Shown here one piece after another: positions 33,910 to 43,598 of a DNA stretch of 64,000 nucleotides. A model generated the notes under the pieces. The model had not been told where the DNA came from, made no database searches, and was given only the letters and a program-made list of their open reading frames with translations. The stretch lies in NCBI GenBank assembly GCA_900472625.1, contig UCIT01000041.1, positions 86,276-150,275 on the forward strand, given 5' to 3'. Origin of the DNA: Hyphomicrobiales bacterium (GTDB lineage: Bacteria; Pseudomonadota; Alphaproteobacteria; Rhizobiales; Rhizobiaceae). Made by a program: the position numbers and the translations under genes. Every line of letters begins with the position of its first letter. Position 1 is the stretch's first letter.

Positions 33910-34167
33910 ATGATTGACCACTCGAAAATCAAAGAGCATGCCGAAATCATCGGTGCGGACGGTGTTCATGTTGGCACTGTCGACCGCGTCGAAGGCAATC
34001 GGATCAAGCTGACAAAGAAGGATAGCGGGGAAGGAAAACATGAGGGCCATCATCACTATCTTGATCTGAGCTTGGTTGCTGAGGTTGAAGGTGAGACGAT
34101 CCGTCTTTCGGCCAATGCTGACGTCGCCGTTGCATTTGAGGAGGAAGACAGCGGTAAAGCTGTCTGA
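33910..34167 (+). CDS. DUF2171-domain protein, 85 aa
   Basis: KIKEHAEIIGADGVHVGTVD, RVEGNRIKLTKKDSGEGKHE and a histidine-rich GHHHYLDLSLVAEVEGE are the DUF2171 core, a PRC-barrel-like small fold found in stress-related genes. The three consecutive histidines could bind metal, which is inference. AGAGGAGC precedes ATG 33910. Confidence 0.88.
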   Translation: MIDHSKIKEHAEIIGADGVHVGTVDRVEGNRIKLTKKDSGEGKHEGHHHYLDLSLVAEVEGETIRLSANADVAVAFEEEDSGKAV

Positions 34168-34327
34168 AGCGGGGCAATATGGCACGGCAATATGTTGGAA
34201 CCGACTGGCACGGTCCGGAAGAATCTGGAGGCCCATACGCCTTTTGATGGCATGTCACGATAAATCACCACGTGCTTATATTGCGGTGGCAGTTCCGTAG
34301 ATGCCGACCTGAAGCCACGCAGACAAG

Positions 34328-34359
34328 ACCCGTCCGTGCCCTCATGCGGCGGGTTTTTT
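34328..34359 (+). terminator. Terminator-like hairpin
   Basis: ACCCGTCCG pairs with CGGCGGGT (one bulge), followed by six T. It probably ends the DUF2171 transcript, about 160 bases past its stop. Confidence 0.6.
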
Positions 34360-34563
34360 GCGCATGACCCAAAGTGGCAATGCAATCTTGCCCTGCGGAC
34401 TTGACTCCGCCCAAACCCACATCGATCAGTGTGTGCACCTGCTGCCCCAAGAGGCAACTCCCCTACAAAGATCCGCGTCGCCGGCCGGACTTGCTGCTGA
34501 TGATATCAGTCACTTCGGAACCAATTGTGCGTGAGTGACTTTCCTCCGAGATTGGAGATCGAG

Positions 34564-34710
34564 ATGAAGTTTCAAAGTGGAAGGCCCGCTGACCTGCGAA
34601 GCACCCCGCGGCAGTACACCCGACCCAATAGTCTCTGGGTTCAACTCTTGTCTGTGGCCGTCATCGCTGCCGTTGCGCTGTATGCTTTGGCCGGTGTCCA
34701 TGGTGCTTGA
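34564..34710 (+). CDS. Small single-pass membrane protein, 48 aa
   Basis: A basic N-terminus (KFQSGRPADLRSTPRQYTRP) precedes one transmembrane helix (LWVQLLSVAVIAAVALYALA). GGAGATC sits before ATG 34564. No family is recognised. It lies about 100 bases before the L,D-transpeptidase gene on the same strand. Confidence 0.55.
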   Translation: MKFQSGRPADLRSTPRQYTRPNSLWVQLLSVAVIAAVALYALAGVHGA

Positions 34711-34813
34711 TGTGAGAACTGGACACGTGGCAACACCTTCTCATTGCACCCATACCGATGCCAGATCGTCGAGCCACCGCGGAACATTGGTAGTGAAGGG
34801 ACGCTTCAAATTC

Positions 34814-35794
34814 ATGACGAAACTAGCAGGGCTTTGCGCGGTTATTTCACTGACTTGGGGTGGGCTCGCCCATTCTCAAGATTTGTCTCCCGACTTGATC
34901 AATACCGTCGATCTAACATCAGCGGTGACTCAGCAAACCGTGAAGCAAGTCAGCGGGCGCCCGGATCCTGCGCTCATTCGCCTGCAGGTTCTGCTTGATC
35001 GCGCTGGAGCTTCACCTGGCGTAATTGATGGGTTGGCTGGCAGCAACGTCACTAAAGCTATTGCGGGCTTCGAGCTTATGCATGCTCTCCCAATCGATGG
35101 GAAGATCGATGCTGACGTTGTGTCCCGGGTGAACGACAACCAGCCCGTTATCGGGCCTTACATAATCGCGCCGGATGACAAAGCGGATATCGTTGTCGAA
35201 ATTCCCAAAGACTATGCTCTTCAGGCAGGGATGGACCACCTCGGCTATACCAGCGTTTCGGAAAAACTGGCCGAACGGTTTCACATGGACATCGACCTCT
35301 TGCGGAAGCTTAATCCAACGGCGCAGTTCCTGCCAGGGGAAACGCTTTCCGTTGCAATCATCGGCGCTCCGCGGACCGGAAACGTCAAACGGATCGAGGC
35401 GCACCGAAAGGAAGGCCAACTTGTTGCTTTCAGCGAAGACGGCGGTGTCCTGGCCGTTTATCCCGCCACAATCGGCAGTGAGGACAACCCGTCTCCATCT
35501 GGCAAACACAAGGTCAACGGTGTCGCCCGCAATCCTCCATATGTTTACAATCCGAAAATTAACTTCCAACAAGGCAAGAACAAAACCAAGCTCACGCTTC
35601 CAAGCGGCCCAAACAACCCTGTAGGAACCGTCTGGATCGATCTTTCCGAGCCGACGTACGGAATTCACGGCACACCTGAGCCTTCACTTATCGACAAGGC
35701 TGGCTCCCATGGGTGTGTTCGGCTGACCAATTGGGACGTGGAAGAATTGAGCAGCATGGTGAAACCGGGGGTCACTGTCGATTTTGACGAGTGA
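34814..35794 (+). CDS. L,D-transpeptidase (YkuD domain, ErfK/YbiS type), 326 aa
   Basis: A signal peptide (TKLAGLCAVISLTWGGLAHS) is followed by a peptidoglycan-binding-like helical segment (LIRLQVLLDRAGASPGVIDG), a LysM-like stretch (LAERFHMDIDLLRKLNPTAQ) and the YkuD catalytic domain with YGIHGTPEPSLIDKAGSHGC and Cys301 in SHGCVRLTN. It forms 3-3 crosslinks or attaches proteins to peptidoglycan in the periplasm. Length and order match the YbiS/YcfS group. A GTG at 34796 is an alternative start extending the basic n-region. Confidence 0.92.
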   Translation: MTKLAGLCAVISLTWGGLAHSQDLSPDLINTVDLTSAVTQQTVKQVSGRPDPALIRLQVLLDRAGASPGVIDGLAGSNVTKAIAGFELMHALPIDGKIDADVVSRVNDNQPVIGPYIIAPDDKADIVVEIPKDYALQAGMDHLGYTSVSEKLAERFHMDIDLLRKLNPTAQFLPGETLSVAIIGAPRTGNVKRIEAHRKEGQLVAFSEDGGVLAVYPATIGSEDNPSPSGKHKVNGVARNPPYVYNPKINFQQGKNKTKLTLPSGPNNPVGTVWIDLSEPTYGIHGTPEPSLIDKAGSHGCVRLTNWDVEELSSMVKPGVTVDFDE

Positions 35795-36063
35795 GCACAA
35801 GCTGAACCGGCTGAGGTTTCTTGAGTTTCGCCAACCCTGACGTTGATTGCCTAGACGGCACAGCCCCGCCCTCATGAGCGCGCGCCTCTTAGGTTCCACC
35901 AAATAGATGGCTCTGGCATGCCTTTGTCGAGACTTTCTTGTTTTTCTAAGGACCGCCCGGACGAGCGGAGCATCCTGGATAACACGACGGTAGTTCACCC
36001 GCGATTTCACCCGGAACCATTTCAGCAGCGCAGCATTAACGGGCAAATTGGTTGGAGACCGCG

Positions 36064-36681
36064 ATGAAATCGTTGATTGCACGACTTCTGACTACAGCAT
36101 CAGTGCTAACATTTTCAAAATACGGGGCTGTTGCTGCGGTTGAGTTGAAAGGCGCCCACGAACATAACGCGCTCGCAAACATGCAATCAATCCTTTGGAC
36201 AAGCGGTCCAACCCTAATCGATCGCTGGCGCCACGCGTTGGAACGGTTCACGGCTTTGGCAGTTGCTGAAGCACCCAAGACGAACCTTTCAAAAGTCTCA
36301 CTCATTCTCGGTTCGCTCAGGGCGACGACAGAAGACCCCCTATCAAAGGGTGCTGACGCTGCGATTTCGGGGGACGTAGCGATGGCCAATGGCGATGAGT
36401 GCAAGTCGAAATATCAATCCTACAGAGCTGAAGACAACACGTATCAGCCTTTCGATGATGGACCGCGGCGACCATGCGAAAGCGCGCTGGTTTTATCGCA
36501 TGCAATGACGCAATCTAAGCAATCCGAGCAATCTGTCGCTGACGACTTCGACCAGAGCTATGTATCGTGGTGTCGCGCACGCGACAGCTCTAACGTCATT
36601 GGCCATACGCTTGATGGGAGGCATCGCCAGCCAGCCGTCTGCAGCGCTCAATCCGTTGGGACGCTGCGGCATCGAATGTAA
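36064..36681 (+). CDS. BA14K-family exported protein, 205 aa
   Basis: An N-terminal signal-like segment (KSLIARLLTTASVLTFSKYG) leads a long middle part of low similarity to anything I know, then one BA14K motif: CKSKYQSYRAEDNTYQPFDD with RRPC. BA14K is a short Brucella/rhizobial domain reported as an immunoreactive, lectin-like surface protein. A degenerate second copy may be represented by DQSYVSWCRARD. The motif is nearly identical to the second repeat in the 52292-52891 protein (SYRLEDNTFQPYDG). GGAG lies seven bases before ATG 36064. Confidence 0.75.
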   Translation: MKSLIARLLTTASVLTFSKYGAVAAVELKGAHEHNALANMQSILWTSGPTLIDRWRHALERFTALAVAEAPKTNLSKVSLILGSLRATTEDPLSKGADAAISGDVAMANGDECKSKYQSYRAEDNTYQPFDDGPRRPCESALVLSHAMTQSKQSEQSVADDFDQSYVSWCRARDSSNVIGHTLDGRHRQPAVCSAQSVGTLRHRM

Positions 36682-36722
36682 GGCCCTCCAATCGCTCGCG
36701 AGTGACCGCGTGGGGTAAAGAG

Positions 36723-37784
36723 ATGAATAGAAAAGTTGCGATACTTGCCACAATTTTGGGCGCGGCAACCGCTGCCGCTATTGTCATTCGGCGCCCCATA
36801 GCGATTGCCCGTCATGGCGGAATTTCAGAACCGGGCCGTGGCAGAGACGCCGACATTCCAGAAGCCATTCCTCTACGAGGTTTGAAGGATGTCCTATGGC
36901 GCGTGGTTCATCAACTGTCCGAGGACCGAGTGACGCTGATTGCCGCCGGCGTGACCTTCTACCTGTTATTGGGCTTGTTTCCGGCGATTTCTGCGCTTGT
37001 TGCGCTATACGGACTGGTCGCCGACACCTCGACGATGACCGAGCATCTAAGGGAATTATCCGGCATGCTGCCTGCGGGTGGGTTCGACCTCATCGCCGAG
37101 CGGATCAGCAGTTTGTCAGCGAGCCGCAATTCAACGCTTGGTCTGACTTTCTTTGCAAGCTTGAGCATCGCATTGTGGAGCACACACAGCGCCACACTGG
37201 CAATCTTTGATGCCATGAATGTCGCCTACGACGAGACGGAGAAGCGCGGGCTGGTTCGGCTGAACCTTGTTGGTCTGGGTTTTACGATATGTGCCATGGT
37301 ATCGGCCGCGCTCATCATCGGTCTTGTTGCCATTATCCCGCTCGTGCTCACTTACATCTGGTTGGACCGATTTGAAGAGCAAATGGCGCTCATCGTGCGC
37401 TGGCCGATCCTGTTTCTGATCGTCGCGATTGCGACGACGGCCGTCTATCGCTTTGGCCCCAGTCGTCAGCCGGCGAAGCTGCACTGGCTGACTTGGGGCT
37501 CTGTTCTTGTGACAGTGTCGTGGTTCTTGATGTCACTTGGCTTCTCGTTCTACCTGAAGCATTTCGCCAATTACGACGCCACCTACGGGACGCTGGGAGC
37601 GCTGATCGGCTTCCTGGTGTGGATTTGGCTGTCCATTCTGATCCTGATTGTGGGCGGCGAACTGAATGCCGAGCTCGAGCACCAGACGGCGAAAGATACC
37701 ACCACCGGCTCGCCGCGTCCCATGGGCAGGCGCGGTGCGTACGTCGCAGACACCTTGGGTGTTTCATCACAAGCTAGAAGTTGA
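36723..37784 (+). CDS. YihY/BrkB-family inner-membrane protein, 353 aa
   Basis: The YihY core is clear: WRVVHQLSEDRVTLIAAGVT with FYLLLGLFPAISALVALYGL, then LTFFASLSIALWSTHSATLA, FDAMNVAYDETEKRGLVRLN and the C-terminal GTLGALIGFLVWIWLSILIL followed by VGGELNAELEHQT. Six or more transmembrane helices are predicted. The family was once called ribonuclease BN in error; its real role is unknown, possibly transport. The start is ATG 36723 with GGGGTAAAG upstream. Confidence 0.92.
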   Translation: MNRKVAILATILGAATAAAIVIRRPIAIARHGGISEPGRGRDADIPEAIPLRGLKDVLWRVVHQLSEDRVTLIAAGVTFYLLLGLFPAISALVALYGLVADTSTMTEHLRELSGMLPAGGFDLIAERISSLSASRNSTLGLTFFASLSIALWSTHSATLAIFDAMNVAYDETEKRGLVRLNLVGLGFTICAMVSAALIIGLVAIIPLVLTYIWLDRFEEQMALIVRWPILFLIVAIATTAVYRFGPSRQPAKLHWLTWGSVLVTVSWFLMSLGFSFYLKHFANYDATYGTLGALIGFLVWIWLSILILIVGGELNAELEHQTAKDTTTGSPRPMGRRGAYVADTLGVSSQARS

Positions 37785-38070
37785 TCGGTTGCATGAGCGA
37801 GATCGCTTGTCGCCGACACGCTGCCCTTTGACCTGTCGAAAAGGTCGTAACGTGTCTCGGACCATCGATTCGTCCGAGTTCAGTCCTGGAGCGTCAGAGC
37901 GGTCTGGCTAGCATTCAGCTCGTTGGAACAAGGTGTACAAGGAGCAGAACGGCCAAATTGAAGTTCGGGAAAGGCAGCCGTGAGTGGGCGCGGCTGCGGC
38001 TTGACATGTCGTTCGCTTGCACTAGCGGAGACGTCACTAGCCTCTTGAAAAAACAGTCAATACCCTGGCT

Positions 38071-38462
38071 TCAATCCGCAGAAAGATCCGCGTTGAACCG
38101 GCGGTTACTTATGGCCTTCAGCGTACCATCCCCCTTCATGGAAACGAGGGCGTCATCGAACCGTTTGACGAGGCTAAGATTGTCCTTTCGCCCACCTATT
38201 CCAACGCCAGGTCCGAAAAGACCGCCGGACACTTGGGCCCCATAGAGTCGACAGTGCGACCATCACTTTCTAGAAAACCTTGCCACACTGAATAGTCCGC
38301 AAGACCAGCGTCAATCCGCCCGGTGGCAAGATCAGGATTAAGATTGTCCTCGGTGTCATATGTCCGGATGTCAACGGAGCCACCTAGAACTCGCGGAAAA
38401 ACAGTTCGGCATTCGTAGACCCTTGAACTCCTACAATTTTGCCCTGAAAGTTGTGTTTTCAT
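38071..38462 (-). pseudogene. Amino-acid-type ABC solute-binding protein, C-terminal remnant with frameshifts
   Basis: Three consecutive pieces in changing frames reconstruct lobe 2 of a family-3 solute-binding protein: QGKIVGVQGSTNAELFFREF, GGSVDIRTYDTEDNLNPDLA with GRIDAGLADYSVWQGFLESD, and GGLFGPGVGIGGRKDNLSLV with SMKGDGTLKAISNRRFNADL to a stop at 38071-38073. The signal peptide, lobe 1 and any permease or ATPase genes are missing. Pattern suggests a lysine/arginine/opine-type binding protein, but specificity is inference. Confidence 0.8.
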
Positions 38463-39111
38463 GGTTTGTAGCAGGTTGGTGTCACTGTCGGTTGCGCGCC
38501 GCGCTCGCGTGAGGTTGTTTCGAACGGGTGAGGGGTGACGTGGCCATCGCTCGATGATGTTACGATCGACTGCGCCGATCAGGTAGGCTGACCTCATTCC
38601 CGGCGCAGAGAGCGCCACGCGCCTTTGCCCAGGCATCCGCCCGTTGCTTCAAGATGGCGTTCATCGACCCCTGATCCAGTCTCAGCCGCAACGATGTTGC
38701 CCGTCGCTCGATTCATCGAGACCGCTGGCCTTGTCGATCTTGGCCGGTATCATTCAAGTACACAAATCCCCGGTGCCAAGCTGATGATCGACGGCACCGG
38801 GCATGCCGTGCCGGTCGCCCCGGTGCGTACCCAGTCAGGGTAAGGCACGAGGGTCTGCTGCTTTCCGTCTTGAGGACCGCACCCGTTCAACGGACGGACT
38901 GTCGCCATGCCGATCACAAATTTGTTTTTTTGCTCTAGAGACAGCGGAACAACCATCCCGGAGTCGGGTTTAAACTCTTATCCGGTGAAGCGGACGTCTC
39001 AACGGTGAGAGAATGATCTGAGAGCGCCTCAGCGGCTGCCTCATCCAATCGTCACCGTCCCATGCCAGCCTTCGATAGGTTGCCGTCCTTCTACCGCCAA
39101 CGGAGCCGTTC
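38463..39111. other. Region without a supported gene
   Basis: A plus-strand frame near 38694-38843 (FIETAGLVDLGRYHSS and PGAKLMIDGTGHAVPV) looks like a piece of a metabolic enzyme but I cannot assign it. Otherwise nothing is recognised. It separates the decayed transporter gene from paoABC. Confidence 0.35.
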
Positions 39112-39747
39112 ATGTTGGAAGTTTCCTTATCTGAAATCTCGCGCCGCGACCTGCTTTTGTCGTCGGCCGCGACTGCCGTCTACGCTTCAGTCGCAGGCAA
39201 CGCGCAAGCGCAAACATCAGGAAAAGCCATGCAACAAAGTTCGAATGTATCGCTCAACGTCAATGGCACGGAGCATGCGCTGGAGTTGGACAATCGCACC
39301 ACCTTGCTCGACGCGCTGCGCGAACATCTGCATTTGACCGGTACGAAGAAAGGTTGTGATCATGGACAATGCGGTGCCTGCACTGTCATGGTCGATGGGC
39401 GGCGGATCAATTCCTGTCTGACGCTTGCCGTGATGCATGAAGGTGACGAGATAACCACCATCGAAGGTTATGGTCGTCCAGGAAACCTGCATCCGATGCA
39501 GGCTGCTTTCGTTAAACATGATGGGTTTCAGTGCGGCTATTGCACCCCCGGACAGATCTGTTCCTCCATCGCCGTCCTTCAGGAGATCAAGGCCAATATT
39601 CCGAGCCACGTCACTGGCGATCTAACCAAAAAAGCCGAATTCACCGAGGCCGAAATTCGCGAACGTATGAGCGGCAATATCTGTCGATGTGGCGCCTATT
39701 CGAACATCGTGGAAGCCATTACGGAAGCCGCGAGGAGCAGAGCATGA
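39112..39747 (+). CDS. paoA: Aldehyde oxidoreductase PaoA, 2Fe-2S subunit with Tat signal, 211 aa
   Basis: A twin-arginine signal (ISRRDLLLSSAATAVYASVA) and AQAQ cleavage region precede two [2Fe-2S] domains: Cys82, 87, 90 and 102 in GCDHGQCGACTVMVDGRRIN plus C, and Cys141, 144, 191 and 193 in CGYCTPGQICSSIA and NICRCGAY. This is the small subunit of the periplasmic PaoABC (YagTSR) molybdenum aldehyde oxidase of the xanthine oxidase family, which detoxifies aromatic aldehydes. The stop overlaps the next start (ATGA), so paoAB are translationally coupled. Confidence 0.92.
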   Translation: MLEVSLSEISRRDLLLSSAATAVYASVAGNAQAQTSGKAMQQSSNVSLNVNGTEHALELDNRTTLLDALREHLHLTGTKKGCDHGQCGACTVMVDGRRINSCLTLAVMHEGDEITTIEGYGRPGNLHPMQAAFVKHDGFQCGYCTPGQICSSIAVLQEIKANIPSHVTGDLTKKAEFTEAEIRERMSGNICRCGAYSNIVEAITEAARSRA

Positions 39748-40694
39748 GAGCCTTTACGTTTGAACGTGCGCGATCGATCCGTTCCGCGGCTGAGTCTGCT
39801 TCGAACAATCCTGGCTCCAAGTTCATCGCCGGTGGAACAAACCTGCTGGATCTGATGAAGCTCGAAATCGAGGTGCCGACTCATCTGATCGACGTTAATG
39901 GCTTGGGTCTCGACAAGATCGAAGCCACCTCTGACGGTGGCCTACGCATCGGCGCTCTAGTCCGCAATACAGACCTTGCCGCAAATGACGTCGTCCGGCG
40001 CCACTACGGATTGCTCTCGCGTGCCCTTGTGGCCGGCGCGTCGGGGCAACTTCGCAACAAGGCGACGACGGCGGGCAATCTTCTACAGCGTACCCGTTGC
40101 CCCTACTTTTATGACACCGCTCAACCTTGCAACAAACGGACACCTGGCAGCGGATGTTCAGCGATCGGCGGGGTGACGCGTCAGCTTGGCGTAATTGGCA
40201 CCAGCGAGGCCTGTATCGCAACCCATCCAAGCGATATGGCGGTTGCCATGCGGGCGCTGGATGCCGTTATCGAGACGACCCGGCCCGACGGGACAAGCCG
40301 CAGCATTCCGATCGCCGAGTTTCACCATCTGCCCGGTGACGTGCCTCACATCGAAACCGCTTTAGAAAAGGGCGAGATGGTGACGGCTGTCATCTTGCCC
40401 AAGCCCATTGGCGGTAAGCACATCTATCGCAAAGTGCGTGACCGTGCCTCCTATGCGTTTGCTTTGGTCTCCGTTGGTTTGGTTATCCAGGCGGATGGCA
40501 CAGGCAGGGTCGCCGTCGGCGGCGTCGCGCCGAAGCCATGGCGCGTCGATGCCGCCGACGCTGCCCTGCCCGACGGTGCGAAGGCAGCATGGACCCAACT
40601 GATGGCCGATGCCAGGCCGACCGACGACAACCGCTTCAAGGTCACGCTTGTCGAGCGAACACTTGCCGCCGTCATCGAAGAAGCGAGGGGATAA
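39744..40694 (+). CDS. paoB: Aldehyde oxidoreductase PaoB, FAD-binding subunit, 316 aa
   Basis: FAD_binding_5 domain: FIAGGTNLLDLMKLEIEVPT, then LVAGASGQLRNKATTAGNLL and the CO_deh_flav_C tail (KPIGGKHIYRKVRDRASYAF). The insertion RTRCPYFYDTAQPCNKRTPG followed by GC has the cysteines that bind an extra [4Fe-4S] cluster in E. coli PaoB, a hallmark of this subunit. It passes electrons between the 2Fe-2S centres and FAD. Start ATG 39744 overlaps paoA; paoC begins three bases after its stop. Confidence 0.92.
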   Translation: MRAFTFERARSIRSAAESASNNPGSKFIAGGTNLLDLMKLEIEVPTHLIDVNGLGLDKIEATSDGGLRIGALVRNTDLAANDVVRRHYGLLSRALVAGASGQLRNKATTAGNLLQRTRCPYFYDTAQPCNKRTPGSGCSAIGGVTRQLGVIGTSEACIATHPSDMAVAMRALDAVIETTRPDGTSRSIPIAEFHHLPGDVPHIETALEKGEMVTAVILPKPIGGKHIYRKVRDRASYAFALVSVGLVIQADGTGRVAVGGVAPKPWRVDAADAALPDGAKAAWTQLMADARPTDDNRFKVTLVERTLAAVIEEARG

Positions 40695-40697
40695 GCC

Positions 40698-42902
40698 ATG
40701 AAGTTCGAAAAGCCAGCCACCACCAACCCGATAGACAATCTGACCGTGGTCGGAAAGCCCATCCATCGCATTGATGGCGAAGTGAAGACCACCGGCCGTG
40801 CAAAATATGCCTATGAGTGGCACGATCCGGACATCGAGTATGCCTACGGCTATCCACTTGGTTCATCGATCGCCAAAGGACGGATCAGATCGATGGACAC
40901 CGCCGCCGCGAAAAAGGCGCCGGGCGTCATCTCCGTTGTGACCGCGCTTGATGTCGGCAAGCGTGATCTCGGCTCGAAAAATACGGCAAACCTCTTCGGT
41001 GGCGATGAGGTGCAGCACTATCATCAGGCGATCGCTATCATCGTCGCGACGACATTCGAGCAGGCACGTGCCGCTGCTGCTCTGATTTCGGTCGAATATG
41101 CCGTGGCTAAGGGCGTCTATGATCTGAGCGAGGCGATCAAGGATGCCATAAAGCCTAAAGCGGAAGCCGGGACGGAGCCCGATAGCAGCGTCGGCGATTT
41201 CAAAGGCGCATTCGCACAGGCCGCGGTCAAGCTCGATGCGACCTACACGACACCAGATCAGTCGCACGCAATGATGGAGCCTTTCGCATCAATCGCTGCC
41301 TGGAGCGGCGACGAGCTGACGGTGTGGACGTCAAGCCAGATGATCGACTGGTGGCGGACCGACCTTGCCACGACGCTGGGCATGGACAAGGACAAGATCC
41401 ATCTCATGTCGCCCTTCATAGGCGGCGGCTTCGGTGGCAAGCTGTTCCTGCGGTCCGATGCCGTAATGGCAGCACTTGCTGCAAAGGCTGCCGGAAGGCC
41501 GGTCAAGGTAGCGCTGCCGCGTCCCTTTCTGGTCAACAATGCGACCCACAGGCCGGCGACAAACCAGCGCATCCGCATCGGTGCCGGGCGCGACGGCAAG
41601 ATCAGCGCCATCGGCCACGAGAGCTGGTCAGGCGACCTGCCCGGCGGTGGACCTGAAACGGCCGTGATGCAGACACGGCTTCTTTACGCCGGCGAAAACC
41701 GGATGACGGCGATGCGACTTGCGACGCTTGACCTCCCTGAGGGTAACTCGATGCGCGCCCCAGGCGAAGCACCCGGCCTTATGGCGCTTGAGATCGCGAT
41801 TGACGAAATGGCGGTCAAGCTTGGCATGGACCCAGTCGAATTCCGCGTCCTCAACGATACCCAGGTCGATCCTGAAAAACCGGAGCGCACATTCTCGCAT
41901 CGCAATCTGATCGGTTGTCTTAAAGTCGGAGCAGAGAAATTCGGTTGGCACGCCCGAGGCAAACCGACATCCAGACGCGAGGGCGGGCAACTCATTGGTC
42001 TTGGCGTGGCTGCGGCCTTCCGCAACAATCTCGTCATGCCGTCCGGCGCCCGAGTCAAGCTCGATGCAAAAGGGATCATTACCGTCGAGACGGACATGAC
42101 CGATATTGGCACAGGCAGCTATACGATCCTTGCGCAGACCGCGGCCGAGATGATGGGCGTGCCCATGGAAAAGGTCGGTGTCCATCTCGGCGATTCCCGC
42201 TTTCCCATTTCAGCGGGCTCCGGCGGGCAGTTCGGCGCCAACTCTTCGACCTCCGGCGTCTATGCGGCTTGTGTCAAGCTGCGCGAAGCCATCGCACAGA
42301 AGCTCGGATTTAATTCGCAGGATATCGAATTTGCTAATGGCGAGGTGCGATCGGGAAACCGTGCCGTACCGCTCGCGCAGGCTGCAGGGTCTGAAGGTCT
42401 TGTCGGTGAGGACACGATCGAGTGGGGCGATCTCGAAAAGACTTATCAGCAATCGACCTTCGGCGCGCATTTCGTCGAAGTCGGCGTCGATGTCGCGACC
42501 GGCGAAGTCCGTCTGAGGCGGATGCTCGCCGTCTGTGCTGCCGGTAGGATTCTCAATCCGATCACTGCACGAAGCCAGGTGATCGGCGCGATGACGATGG
42601 GAGCGGGGCTGGCCCTGTCGGAAGAGCTGTCCATCGACAAGCGCCGCGGCTTCTTTGTCAACCACGACCTTGCGGGATATGAGGTCCCAGTTCATGCCGA
42701 CATCCCACATCAGGAGGTGATTTTCATGGACGAGACAGATCCAATCTCCTCGCCGATGAAAGCCAAGGGTGTAGGCGAGCTTGGTCTGTGTGGGGTCTCA
42801 GCCGCAATTGCCAATGCGGTCTACCACGCGACGGGAATTCGCGTGAGAGACTATCCCGTCACGCTCGATAAGCTCATCCATGGGTTGCCCAATGTAGCCT
42901 AG
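40698..42902 (+). CDS. paoC: Aldehyde oxidoreductase PaoC, molybdenum-cofactor subunit, 734 aa
   Basis: Full-length xanthine-oxidase-family large subunit: GRAKYAYEWHDPDIEYAYGY at the front, FIGGGFGGKLFLRSDAVMAA, REMAPGEAPG-type loop seen as SMRAPGEAPGLMALEIAIDE, MTDIGTGSYTILAQTAAEMM, and the base-catalyst glutamate in KAKGVGELGLCGVSAAIANA. It binds molybdopterin cytosine dinucleotide and oxidises aldehydes to acids in the periplasm, exported with PaoA. No paoD/xdhC-like maturation gene follows, so insertion of the cofactor must rely on a gene elsewhere. Confidence 0.93.
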   Translation: MKFEKPATTNPIDNLTVVGKPIHRIDGEVKTTGRAKYAYEWHDPDIEYAYGYPLGSSIAKGRIRSMDTAAAKKAPGVISVVTALDVGKRDLGSKNTANLFGGDEVQHYHQAIAIIVATTFEQARAAAALISVEYAVAKGVYDLSEAIKDAIKPKAEAGTEPDSSVGDFKGAFAQAAVKLDATYTTPDQSHAMMEPFASIAAWSGDELTVWTSSQMIDWWRTDLATTLGMDKDKIHLMSPFIGGGFGGKLFLRSDAVMAALAAKAAGRPVKVALPRPFLVNNATHRPATNQRIRIGAGRDGKISAIGHESWSGDLPGGGPETAVMQTRLLYAGENRMTAMRLATLDLPEGNSMRAPGEAPGLMALEIAIDEMAVKLGMDPVEFRVLNDTQVDPEKPERTFSHRNLIGCLKVGAEKFGWHARGKPTSRREGGQLIGLGVAAAFRNNLVMPSGARVKLDAKGIITVETDMTDIGTGSYTILAQTAAEMMGVPMEKVGVHLGDSRFPISAGSGGQFGANSSTSGVYAACVKLREAIAQKLGFNSQDIEFANGEVRSGNRAVPLAQAAGSEGLVGEDTIEWGDLEKTYQQSTFGAHFVEVGVDVATGEVRLRRMLAVCAAGRILNPITARSQVIGAMTMGAGLALSEELSIDKRRGFFVNHDLAGYEVPVHADIPHQEVIFMDETDPISSPMKAKGVGELGLCGVSAAIANAVYHATGIRVRDYPVTLDKLIHGLPNVA

Positions 42903-43598
42903 GATGACACGATTCGCCTCATTGATCCCGGGACCGAGCGCCACGCACAATGTCTGGTCTCTTCTTAGAGCCTCTCCCGCCCAGATCGAGCCGGGTCCTG
43001 CCGGCAGTTCGGCATCAGTGAGAGTGGGTGGACGGAGGGCGGCCGGATCTAAAGCGCGCTTTCAGGCATTCATGTCCCTGTGAGTCTTGCTGTACGGCAC
43101 CAGCGTGACGGACTTCTACCCAAACTTCATTAGGAGCTTTGCCCGAGTTTGCTGTGGCATTCGCCAACATGAGCGGTCACTGAGGCAAATCAACGTCTGG
43201 GTTGAATTGATCCGTTTGATCAATGCTCAAAGGGAGATTTGCCGCGTTGAAGTGAAATCTGAGCTAAAGGAGATCGAGACGCGCGCCTGTCAAACCTGTT
43301 CGCGTTTCAGGTTTTGCTGGCAGCGATGCGGGCGATTACACCGGTCAGCCAAACCCGCAGATCGATGTGGGTGGCCAAACTTCTCAAACAGGATCATCGT
43401 CATTTGGTTTGCCCTGCAAAGCCGCGCGGCGCTGCATGGAACCGTGCAGTGGCTGGACGACCTTTCCGGCATTTACGCACGAGATTTTTTGGGAATTTTC
43501 ACGAAAACTGCACGGGCGCCGATCTTTCCGCAACATTTCTTATAATGATTCTTAACTGAAGGCTGCTCATATGCCCCTATCATTCCAGGGAGCAGTGC
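42903..43598. other. Region without a convincing gene
   Basis: A plus-strand frame at 43087-43545 (152 codons) contains ETRACQTCSRFRFCWQRC, but it lacks a ribosome site and its second half looks like frame noise. I do not call a gene. The last 100 bases, AT-rich, presumably hold the promoter of the FecR gene. Confidence 0.35.

Noticed and set aside
34781..34805. GGAAC-N16-CGCT before the L,D-transpeptidase
   Set aside because: Only about nine bases remain before the start codon, too few for a normal leader, and the -10 box has a mismatch.
43087..43545. 152-codon plus-strand frame with CxxC pairs
   Set aside because: No ribosome site, no recognised family, mixed composition; left as an unassigned region.
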